Source: Gordionus sp. m RMFG-2023
Lineage: Eukaryota; Nematomorpha; Gordioida; Chordodea; Parachordodidae
Reading direction: 5' to 3'
Assembly: GCF_954871325.1 (NCBI RefSeq)
Contig: NC_088778.1
Coordinates: 26,645,120-26,709,119 of the forward strand
Length of the DNA stretch: 64,000 nucleotides
How positions within the stretch are numbered: the stretch's first letter is position 1; every line of letters begins with the position of its first letter. The notes below the pieces were generated by a model, which saw only the letters and a program-made list of their open reading frames with translations, had not been told where the DNA came from and did no database searches. Below are positions 48,536 to 58,444 of this stretch, one piece after another. The translations under genes were made by a program, and so were the position numbers.

Positions 48536-48729
48536 CGCAATTATTTGATTTATTTATATTATAGTTATTGAAATTATAAATATACCAATTGAAAATAAAA
48601 TTATAAATTTCCAGTGTCATAAAATATAAGAAATTTGACATTCCAATTATCATAGATAAAAAAATATAAGTGGCTTATCATGACATTGACTTAAAAAATC
48701 AAAAAAAGAAACAAAAAAATTTTACCGAC

Positions 48730-49600
48730 TAGTGAAACTCTTTATTGAACTATATGGTGTTGTATTTTCAGCACTGGAATTTTATATATCAAGCAAGGAA
48801 AAAGATTTAGCAGATGCTGAGAATATTTTGCAGACTATTATTAAGCCACAATTTTTAATATCTATTCATTATGTTTATTTTTTATTTAATTATACATATG
48901 ATTTTAGCAAAATTTTACAAAAAATTGATTTGGATTTAAGGTTATGAATAGAGCAAAGGATCTTGAAATATTAACTTAGAGAGAATGTGGATAAAAATTT
49001 CATGAAATATGAGAAAGTAAAGGAGATGGCTAATATGTTTGGGATTGAAATTCTAAAACCTAGAATAGTTTATAGACAATCCATTTGCTCAAATATTGAT
49101 GCATCTACGATTGAGGATTTTTATAAAATAAACATTTTTATTCATCTTATTGATACATTTTTATTTAAATTTAAGGAAAGATTTATTAGGCATATTTTTA
49201 TTTTGAAAAGCATTTTTTTCTCTTGCCGGTTGAGTCTAAACTGTTGATTACGCTTGAAACACGAGAGGATATTAGGAAAATCTCAATGGTAGGCTTATAT
49301 GAAAAGTTAGTTTGTGATGTTTGATTTTAGTAATCAAGGCAGAATAGAGTATTTATTCTTTGAGACCAAAAAATTTCTGCAGACTCTTTCCATGTGTAAT
49401 TGCACTTTTCCCATTATCAAAACATCATTAATTATTTTAGCTACATTACCATTTAATACCTGCACTAATGAAATGAAGGGTCTTTTCAACTTTAAAGGTT
49501 AAAAATCTATTTAAGAAATATTACCGGTGAAAAATCTTTGGATTAGCCCTATTAAATATTTATAAGGAGATTATTCTAGATAAAAATTTGATTCTAGATG
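48730..49600 (+). pseudogene. decayed hAT transposase (ZMYM1/DUF4371-like C-terminal half)
   Basis: Three plus-strand frames in order. SALEFYISSKEKDLADAENI is the helix before the insertion domain. KEMANMFGIEILKPRIVYRQ, then IDASTIEDFYKINIFIHLID and LFKFKERF, match the pattern PRxxxRQxxRxN...YYRxxxFIPxLDxLxxxLxxRF. FPIIKTSLIILATLPFNTCT, then NEMKGLFNFKGLK, is the final ILATLPVTTCSAERSFSxL motif. The key SAERSFS is changed to TNEMKGLFN, and stops separate the frames. No catalytic N-terminal part remains. Confidence 0.82.
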
Positions 49601-49629
49601 AATTAGCAAAATCTCTAAATTCAAATAAA

Positions 49630-49672
49630 AATGTTAAACGACCGATTTGGGTCTATAGCCAAAATAATATGT
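49630..49672. mobile_element. left-arm scrap of a palindromic MITE
   Basis: atgttaaacgaccgatttgg, then tatagccaaaataatatg. It is cut off by the GC-rich element that starts at 49677. Confidence 0.5.
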
Positions 49673-49676
49673 ATAC

Positions 49677-50094
49677 TAGTGATCTGCATCAGGCCTAATT
49701 TTTCAAGCCCGGCCCGGTAATTTTTTTTTAAATGTTTTGCCGGCCCAGCCCGAACCCGAAATTTATTTTAAAAAAATTTACCGGCCCGGCCAGGCCCGAA
49801 TTTATTTAAATATAGAAATTAATTTTTATAATTACTTAAAATAAAAAACATATGTTATATACCGTTTAGTTTCAATAAATTAAATCAAAAATTTTTATTT
49901 TACATAAAAAATCAATATAAGATTGATAAATTTAGATATATTTAATAAAATTTCCAAGGTCCGACCCGACCCGGCCCGAAATTTTTTTTAAAATATTAGG
50001 CCCGGTCCGAACCCGATTATTTAAAGTAGAATTAGGCCCGAGCCTTGCCCGAAGCCCGTTCGGGCCGGGCCGGGCCTAACTTTGCAGATCTCTA
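49677..50094. mobile_element. GGCC-rich MITE (TAGTGATCTGCA type)
   Basis: tagtgatctgcatcaggcct at the left and aggcctaactttgcagatct plus cta at the right are inverted repeats. The body has ccggcccagcccg-like patches between A/T runs. I could not find a target duplication. Confidence 0.8.
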
Positions 50095-51586
50095 AAGACA
50101 ATATAGAATCTATTATTGCGAATTTATTTCCGTAAAACCATAACAGCGAATACTTTAGAGCCAATATATTTTAGCGCAACATCGTAAACACGTTATAGCA
50201 AAACATTTATAGTGAACCCGTTAAGCGAAATTTTGCAAACCCTTTATGGCGAATTTTCTACCGCGAATGTATTTGTACCAAGTCATTATCTAGAGCGCAT
50301 TACTGAGAAAAAATAAATATATTGGAATGCATTGATTTAATAGAAAAAAAATATATTTAATATAACCACAAAAGTTCCAATCACAAACGCATAAACTTTT
50401 TCCATTCTAAGATATATGTTTTGTAAAAGATTTTAAAAATTTGATCTTCCTAATGATTTGTAGTGATTGAGATGATTTTATACCTTTGTCAAGATATTTT
50501 TGGGGAAAAATTTTAACCTCCATCCCTTCATGATATAAACCACCAGAAGACATAAAGTAATGATTAATTTGAAAGCTCAATAAATTCTTATACACTTAAA
50601 AATAAAAAAATAAATAGTAAAAATTGCTGAGCAATATACTATATTTTCTAAGAAATTCAATTTTGAGAAAATTAAAATTTTTACTTGGCAACTTTTAAGA
50701 ATATAGAAAAAATTACTCTAAATATTTTTAATTCTGAGTAATTAAGGGAAAAAAATAATATATGTTAAAGCAATAACCAGCCTACATGATTAAGCATTAT
50801 ATATTGGCTTAAGCTTCATATTAGTGCTTGTGGCAAACTTGGTGCTTAAGGCTACGTCTTAATATTAGATTCAGATTCCTAGAAAATTTTTTGAAAATAT
50901 AACTAATATTTTATATCTATGTAAAGAGAAAAGATAAAAAATATATCTATAAGAATCGCAAAATCAATTCAAAAATTTCTGAAGGGAAATCCCTTTAAAT
51001 TTAGATGAAATTTATTTTGACTCGCCATTCAAAATCCGATAAAGACAGTCTAATGAGTAATGTTATGATTTTTTTTTAGCTTATAACTGTTTTTGGTTAG
51101 TGAGTGGCAAAACTGATTATAAATTTATTAAGGTTAAAGGAAACTTAAAATCTCCATTTCAAACTTGTCATATTTTTTTTAAATATTATTTAATTAATAA
51201 TGATAAAAATCAATGTTTCAAAATAAAAATAGTCCCTATTAGCAATTATCGCGATATAGATCTCTCTATAATATCTTCGCCAAATAGTTTCGCTATATTT
51301 TATTCGCGATTTGGGTTTCACGATAATGAATTCGCTATAAAACTTTCGCAATAAATGTTTGGCCGTATGTATTCGCATTAAAGGTTTTGGGATATTGTTT
51401 TCGCGGAATAGTATTAGCTAATGTGGATTCACGATAAATGTTTCGCTATAAAATACATTTACGATAAAAGTTCAGGGAATATGTGATTCGCGATAAAAGT
51501 TTTGCTAAATTGACATGAAACTCATTTATGGCTGTATTTTATAAAATTTATTTTTTTCAAATTACAATTCAACATTATGAAAAACT
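50095..51586 (+). repeat. GCGAA quasi-periodic repeat, copy 1 (left of the Merlin insertion)
   Basis: Two blocks (about 50110-50295 and 51240-51540) are strings of short units such as tttatagcgaa, ttcgcgataaaag and tttcgctataaa at intervals of about 15-25 bp. The DNA between (50400-50880) matches 63440-63990. The copy continues after the Merlin element at 53923. No coding sequence. Confidence 0.7.
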
Positions 51587-52021
51587 GGTTAAGGGTACCT
51601 TTTCAGGGGCAATTATTTTTGTTATTTTTTAATGTTATTTTTTGTTATTTTTTTATGCGATTTTTTGTTATTTTTTTATGCGATTTTTTTTATGTAATTT
51701 TTTTATGCGATTTTTTTTATGTAATTTTTTTATGACTATTGTTTTTATGTTATTTTTTTATGATTGGTTCATTTTCTTATTGGTTAATTTTTTATTTAAG
51801 ATATTTTTAAATTAATATATCTTTTTTTATTTAAGATATTTTAAAATAATTTTTTCTAAAATTTAAAATTCGTACAATTATTTAAAGGAAGTGATGGGGG
51901 CAAATAAGGGGGAAGGCTAGGGGTAAGGGGTAAAATTATTAGATTATGTACAATGCGGGTAGGTTTGGGGTTAAATTTTTGATAGATGAAACTTCGCTAT
52001 TTAAAATTTATTTGGTTGATT

Positions 52022-52292
52022 CTTTCTATACAAACTTAATATGATTTCTTCTAAACAAACTTAATACGATTCCTTCTATACAAACTTAATATGATTCCCT
52101 CTATACAAACTTAATATGATTTCTTCTAAACAAACTTAATACGATTCCTTCTATATAAACTTAATATGATTCCCTCTATACAAACTTAATATGATTCCTT
52201 CTATACAAACTTAATATGATTCCTTCTATATAAACTTAATATGATTCCTTCTATACAAACTTAATATGATTCCTTCTATACAAACTTAATAT
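52022..52292 (+). repeat. 25-bp tandem array inside the Merlin element
   Basis: About eleven units of the form tatacaaacttaatatgatt followed by ccttc. Units alternate in small variants (tacaaa/taaaca, atatga/atacga), suggesting growth by blocks of two or three units. Confidence 0.9.
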
Positions 52293-52405
52293 GAATAATT
52301 TTTTCTAAAATTTGTATAAAGAATTTAATTTTTTTTAGTGATAACACTATAATTAAAGGAAGATTCCAAAAATAAATAAAATTTAAGCATAACAATCGAA
52401 ATAAT

Positions 52406-53505
52406 TTATTCATTAAATTGAAATATACTATTAAAATTTATACAATCATTAATAAAATGAATAAAAACATCAAAACGATTTAATAATCTATATTTTCGAA
52501 AATACCTATATTCAAGAAGATATTCATGAATATTATCCCGATCCCCATGTCTTTTATAATTTGCCTTTAGATCCCGCCACAGCCTCTCGACTTTTTGAGT
52601 GTGGATCGATCTGTCATTTGGATCAACAAAATTTTGCGAATGGTTGATCCGATAGTGGAAATAGTTTGAACTGTCTAGCCGATTATATCTAAGATAAATA
52701 TATTTACATTTATCACCACTTTTGCTTTATTGAAAAAATAAATTCACATACCCTAACCACGAGTCAGTCATTATCGTGGAATCTTGCATAACATTATCTT
52801 TAACCACACGATAGGTGGTATCTTGATCTCTTGTTGTGGTTGCACTTAAAAATATCTCATTTGTTTCCCGACATATACCACCAATAACCCATATAGCCTC
52901 GGAAGTCAAATGCCGACCACGGTTATATTTACGCTTCCATACATGAGTTTCATCAATTTCAATAACGTGGCCAGGCCCCCCGATCTTTGAATGATTCGAG
53001 GCTATATGGAATCCACATACCTTTCGAAATTTTTAAACCTATATAAGTGAAGTAAAAAACCATATTATACTTTAGATTACCATCTTGAAATTGCCTTCTT
53101 ATCATAATCTAACTCTTTCGAAGCAGTTAAAATTTTATAACGGCCTAAAAATAATTTTGTTTAATATTTTTTAAAGAATTGGTACTTATGTACAAGTACA
53201 CTAGTCTTAAAAATTTCCCAACATCATGAATTCCTTCAAAAATGGAATCTAAAAATTCGTCATTTATGATATATATATATATTAATATTACCTTTCCATA
53301 TTGAATAGGATCTACGACACCTACTGCATCGATATCGTAAACTCTTATTGTTTTTTTCAACCCGCATTACAGAATTGCAACAGGTATGTTGTATTCCAGG
53401 CGGTATTAATTGATTATTTAGACAAAAATCATAAGCTTTCTCATCATTTTGAGTATAAACACCAACTTCAAAAATATTCATTTTAAAAAAAATGGAAGGA
53501 ATCAT
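52406..53505 (-). CDS. Merlin transposase, five exons, one apparent frameshift
   Basis: Cuts and joins the element around it, by a DDE mechanism like bacterial IS1016/IS1595. Proposed exons: 53505-53292, 53248-53186, 53144-53081, 53038-52752 and 52688-52406, all with GT...AG ends and introns of 41-63 bp. Exon 1 has a zinc ribbon (HTCCNSVMRV, then YRCSRCRRSYSIWKG). Exons 2-3 give the helical DNA-binding part. Exon 4 has IASNHSKIGGPGHVIEIDET with the first catalytic D, and STIMTDSWLGY with the second. Exon 5 has RINHSQNFVDP and HTQKVERLWRDLK with the E. About 303 residues, normal for the family. At the start of exon 4 the helical part and the KVCGF...IGGPG frame are out of step by one base, so it is probably just inactivated, unless I misplaced a splice site. 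Confidence 0.85.
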
Positions 53506-53922
53506 ATAATATATATTGGAACTAAAAAAAAGGGAACCAAAAAAAGATTTATACCAAAAAAAAAATTAAAAATGGAAAGTTTCGTCTACCAAAAATCTTA
53601 CCCCTAGCCTTCCCCCTTATTTGCCCCCATCACTTCCTTTAAATAATTGTACGAATTTTAAATTTTAGAAAAAATTATTTTAAAATATCTTAAATAAAAA
53701 AAGATATATTAATTTAAAAATATCTTAAATAAAAAATTAACCAATAAGAAAATGAACCAATCATAAAAAAATAACATAAAAACAATAGTTTTCATAAAAA
53801 AAAATTACATAAAAAAAATCGCATAAAAAAATAACAAAAAATCGCATAAAAAAATAATAAAAAATAACATTAAAAAATAACAAAAATAATTGCCCCTGAA
53901 AAGGTACCCTAACCGAAAAACT

Positions 53923-54290
53923 AATGAATGTTAAATGAGCTATTCTATATTTTTACCCCAACCATGAATGTTTTATTGGGTAATATAACAGAAATGTCCC
54001 GGACTTAAAGATCTAAGCTGTTAGAATTTGCTTTTTAAAATTTTATTTTCACATCTGTCGAAAATAAGATACTTTTAGACAAGAAATGGACTGGTCATTT
54101 AGAACCTCGTATCCTTTATAAGAATTTTGAGGCTATTTAAAGTATTATTTTATTTTCCTAAAAGAACTTTTTTTATTAATTTAAAATAACTAATTTAAAA
54201 TCTTCGTACTCTAGTCGACGACTCAAGTTCATAGAACTATTCGTCCTATAGTCGCCTCAAATTTATAGACTTGAGTTCACGACTCGAGTT
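53923..54290 (+). repeat. continuation of the GCGAA repeat copy 1 after the Merlin element
   Basis: aatgaatgttaaatgagcta, then tttttaccccaaccatgaat and cagaaatgtcccgga, match the reverse complement of 54830-54900. Directly afterwards comes a short block with gactcgagt/actcgagt words (54200-54320). Confidence 0.65.
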
Positions 54291-54299
54291 ACTTGAGTT

Positions 54300-54960
54300 T
54301 AGGATAGTTTGCAACTCGAGTGAGTTTTTTGGCTCCAATTTTCGGCTAAGTCAACTCGACACAGTTGAATAACAACACTAACATCAGATAAAGGTTTGCT
54401 TACATAGACATTAAGTAATAAAATATCCCTAAAAAGTTCGCGTTTATGATGGAACTTTGGTAATAAATAAATTCGCAATGATAATGCACTCGCCATAATG
54501 ACTTCTCGCAAATACATTCGGGGTAGAAAATTTGCTAAAGAGTTCGCGATAAAAGTTTAGCTAAAATGTATTCGCTCTAAAGTATTCGTGGTCATCGCGG
54601 AAACAAATTCGCGATATTGTCTTCGCTATAAATGTTTCACGGAAAAATTAACGGAATAGGTTTTGCGATAAACGACATTTGCGATAAAAGTTTCACAGAA
54701 TTGACCTTATATGGATTTTCATATTCAACCACCTTTTTTAAACTTAACAGAAAGAAATAATATTTTCTACAGCTGTAAAAATAAATTTTAAAAGGCAAAT
54801 TTTTAACAGAACAGATCCTTATCTCCAGGACATTTCTGTTCTTTACCCAATAAATTTTCATAGTTGGGGTAAAAATATACAAAAGCTCATTTAGCATTCA
54901 TTATGCAAAATTATAATTTGAAAAAATACAGCCATAAATGATTTAAAATGACTACATTTA
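54300..54960 (-). repeat. GCGAA quasi-periodic repeat, inverted copy
   Basis: On the minus strand it carries ttatcgcgaactctttagc, actttagagcgaatacattt and tttatagcgaagacaatatc, then the non-periodic part ending atttatggctgtattttttc. It retains the uninterrupted versions of two insertion sites that are occupied elsewhere in the window (the Merlin at 51587 and the MITE at 63019). Confidence 0.75.
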
Positions 54961-55034
54961 AGGAATCTATAAGTTCAACCAAAATATTTCCCCTTACGCA
55001 GATCTTCGAGAATAACATTTAAGTTATAAGAATT

Positions 55035-55195
55035 TTACGACTAACTGAATATCTTGTCCAATAAAAATATTATACAAGCCTGAAGATTTTGCTCAGAGAT
55101 GGCTCAAAGATTTGGTTGGATACATGTATTAGCAAAATCTACGAGGTTTGGACAATATTTTCTAATAAATTGGCTTAATTTTTTTAAAAAATTAT
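55035..55195. mobile_element. strongly decayed palindromic MITE
   Basis: cgactaactgaatatcttgt, then acaagcctgaagattttgct and gcaaaatctacgaggtttgg. The order matches the family's interior; both termini are lost. Confidence 0.5.
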
Positions 55196-55860
55196 TAAAA
55201 TTTGTTCCTATTTGGCTTAGTAGCGGGGTCCATATTAAAATTAGGAGTTTAAATTTTAATCCAACATCCAAGTAATAATATCTCATTCTTATTGTTTAAT
55301 TTCGCTTTAAAATTTTAGCTCTAAAGTTTGACTAAAAAAAGATAGTTTAAATTTGTACTTTCTCACTCCTAAACATTTTTAAAAGATTAATTATAAAATT
55401 CTGACATAAATAACAAAAAAAAGAAATAATGCTTTTTAAAATTCCTTCTTTTATAAAAAAAAATACATATTCATAGATAGGATAAAAATTAGATATTTTA
55501 TGCCTTTTTTTGATTTATTATTTTTATGAATTTGTATAAATGGCCTTAACAAGTTTATACCATAGAAAAATTTCCAAAATTTTGATATTATTGATATGAA
55601 AATAGAAATAGCCCATTTTGAAAATTTCCACGTGACATGATTTTTGATTTATTGTAGTTTGATTGATTCATAATTAAATAACTTATATTTATAAAATATA
55701 AAAATAATAATTATTTTGTTTTTTATTTCAAAAAATTAGCCATAAAAATAAATAAAAGAAGTATTAAATAGGGCCAAAATTTAATAAAATTATCATCAAA
55801 TTTTATTTTTTCTTCTGACTAAGTTATTTTATTAATCAAAATAAAAAACTTCAATTCAAA
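55196..55860. promoter_or_regulatory. upstream region of TRNT1
   Basis: A/T-rich with no clear TATA or initiator that stands out. The last 110 bp before the ATG (from about 55750, tattaaatagggccaaaatt) are conserved in the inverted duplicate upstream of 62766, showing that the duplication included the 5' flank. Confidence 0.4.
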
Positions 55861-57154
55861 ATGAATTTTAGTCATCTTGATAGTTTCAAAGCTATTTTTA
55901 CTCCTGAAGTAAATAAATTGAAGGAAATATTTGCAAGACATAAATATCCATTATGTCTAGCTGGAGGTCCTGTGAGAGATATCTTGTTAGGAGTTATGCC
56001 AGAAGATCTTGATTTCGCTACCTCTGCCACACCGGATCAGATGAAGAATATATTTGCCATGGAAAAGCTAGTGATATTGATAAATAAAAATGGGGAAAGG
56101 CATGGAACGATAACAGTCAGGATAAATGACAAGTAAATTTTATATTTATTTATTAAAAAAAATAACCTATTAATTTTAAAATGTAAAAAATAGGCAAAAT
56201 TTTGAGATTACTACCTTACGTATAGACAAAACAATTGATGGAAGACAAGCAAATGTCGAATTCACAAACAATTGGGCTTTAGATGCCAGCAGGAGAGACC
56301 TCACTATAAACTCAATGTTTCTGGGTTTAATTATTAATTTTTAAGTAACTTGTATGTTATGTGTGATTGTATTTTAAAAAAATTAATTAATATTTGAAAC
56401 CTATATCTTTTCATTTTAAAGAGCTGCAGGTGTAGAGTACATATTTAAATTTTTACCAATTTAAAAACATTTAAATTAAGATTTTGAAGGTACCTTGTAC
56501 GATTATTGTGGTGGGAAGAAGGATTTAGACGAAAGGAGAATAGCATTTGTTGGAGATGCTCAGACTCGTATACAGGAGAACTACCTCAGGATCCTTAGGT
56601 ACTTACGGTTTTACGGAAAAATTTCGGACAAGGAGAACAATCATGACCCTAAAATTGTTAAGGCAATTACTGAAAATGGGTCAGGCTTAGCTAATATAGC
56701 TGGAGAAAGAATATGGTCCGAACTGAAGAAAATATGTGCTGGCAATTACATTTACTCACTTCTCAAGCTAATCTTCGACACCGGAATGTCTAGGTACATT
56801 GGGTTGCCGGCTGTTGCCAGCGCTGAATCCCTACGAGAATTATACCGTGTTTGTGAGGCCACCAAGGGATTAAATCCCAATCCGATTACCATCTTAGCGA
56901 CGGTGCTCACTAAACAAGACATAAACGTTCTTGACCAACGTCTCAAGCTTACCAACTCCGAACAGGCTATACTTAACTTCATAATTGAGGAAAGGAGAAT
57001 TACCCAATCTAGAAGTACGAAATACTACATCGACTTGATGATGGCATCCCAACCGCCCAGTAAAACAAGGGAAAAAATTATCGAATATTTGAAATATAGC
57101 GGCAAAAAAGATGAACTGAAGGATTTCCTTACTGCGTCTGTCAAATATCAGTAG
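55861..57154 (+). CDS. TRNT1: CCA-adding tRNA nucleotidyltransferase
   Basis: Adds and repairs the CCA end of tRNAs in cytosol and mitochondria. Three exons: 55861-56132, 56194-56324 and 56481-57154, with GT...AG introns of 61 and 156 bp; the joined frame is 358 residues. Class II nucleotidyltransferase motifs: GGPVRD (residues 35-40), the metal-binding D49-L-D51, [11 protein letters not shown] (to 91), [10 protein letters not shown] (124-133), then the nucleotide-recognition helix [17 protein letters not shown] (164 on) and the neck domain [14 protein letters not shown]. The start ATG follows caaa and lies 13 residues before the conserved TPE. Two oddities: the usual E-D-x-x-R is E167-N168-Y-L-R171, and the protein ends near [14 protein letters not shown], some 50 residues short of human TRNT1, without the GHDxR tail. 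No mitochondrial leader is evident. Exon composition is far less A/T-biased than its surroundings. Confidence 0.95.
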
Positions 57155-58444
57155 CTCATAATTTATAAATATGATTTCACTTCAATATGTATTTGAATAT
57201 TTGTTTTTCAAATTTTTTTAATGAATAGAAAATTATTCTTATACAAAATATTAAATTTGCAAAAATGTGTTTTATACAAAGTTGTCTACAATTCTTTTTA
57301 TAAGAATATAATTAATCTATGATTCAAAATAGTATTTTTATGAGGCTAAGAATAATCATGTAATTAAATAATTTTATATTTAAAAAATAATATTTAATTA
57401 TTGATAGAATAATTACAATACTCACTTTAAGTTTGAAAATGAAAATGAAAAAATTTCAATTAAAAGTATAAATTTTTAGGCCCTTAAATTAGACATCTGC
57501 ACGGCTTAAAACATTTAGGGGCGGGTCGTCATTTTTTAAATATAATATTACATTTTGTCAAATAAATTGGTATATTTTAAATTAAAATTCTTGCAAGAGA
57601 TAAGGCAAGGCTCTAATATTTTTTATTTGTAGAATATTTATTTTATAATCAAAAAATAAAAATAATTAATCTTTTTATGTTTATATAAATTCAGCCCTGA
57701 CTGACGAATAATTTTATTTCGAGTTAAGATTTTCAGGACAAGTAAAAAAAATTTATGTCGGCCTAGAAATTTAGGTATATATTATGTAATTTATTGGGAA
57801 AAGAAATTAATTTAAAACAGTAATTAAAGCTGAAAGGAAAAATTAACTTTCTTATTTGGTTTAGTAAAAATATATAAAAAATTATTTTAATTAAAAATTC
57901 TTGGCCCAATGTATGCTAAATTTTAAAAAATTGGTCAGAAGTTTCCTGGACCTATAAATCTCGGTGGTGAAATTCTTATTAATTTGCACGCTAACTTGCG
58001 GAGAAACTCCATAGAATTAAGATATATGCCAATAAACTGCAAGTAGCCAATGTAAAACAATGCCAATATTGCTCATTAATAATGAGCTAAATACAAAAAC
58101 TAAAATAACTTAAAAAATAACAAATTAAATAAAATTATAATAATTAAATAGTATAGTAAACTTAGATCTTAACACCAGAACGTAAAAAAATAAAAGATCG
58201 CTTCCGACTGCTTCTCCAAAAAATAGATCCAGTCCCGGTCTAAGAGTTGATCTCTATTACTGAGAAGGAAGGCTATTTTTATTATATTTAATATTATCTG
58301 TAAAAATATATGTGTTAAAATTTCATTTCTATATAAGTTATTTTATACTTAGACTGCTTTTCATTTTTAACTATTTGATATATTATCTATCTAAATGATT
58401 TTTTTAAATCGGAAAAAAATAGTTTTTCTTCCAATGTAAAATAC
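57155..58444. other. no gene recognised; GC-rich repeat remnants
   Basis: agacatctgcacggcttaaa near 57490 resembles the TAGTGATCTGCA family end. 58200-58250 (gatccagtcccggtctaaga) resembles the GGACCGG MITE. No further TRNT1 exon (GHDLR-like) could be found. Confidence 0.5.

Larger units (their letters stand above)
51587..53914 (-). mobile_element. Merlin-superfamily DNA transposon, nearly complete
   Basis: Ends ggttaagggtacctttt and aaaggtaccctaacc, with inverted similarity continuing through caggggcaattatttttgtt for well over 100 bp of T-rich sequence. Exact 8-bp target duplications gaaaaact (51579-51586 and 53915-53922), as known for Merlin. A transposase gene lies on the minus strand. 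A 25-bp tandem array fills 52022-52292. The uninterrupted target is preserved in the inverted paralogous repeat near 54900. Confidence 0.92.

Noticed and set aside
56752-56982. 76-residue minus-strand frame inside TRNT1 exon 3
   Set aside because: Antisense shadow of a well-supported exon.
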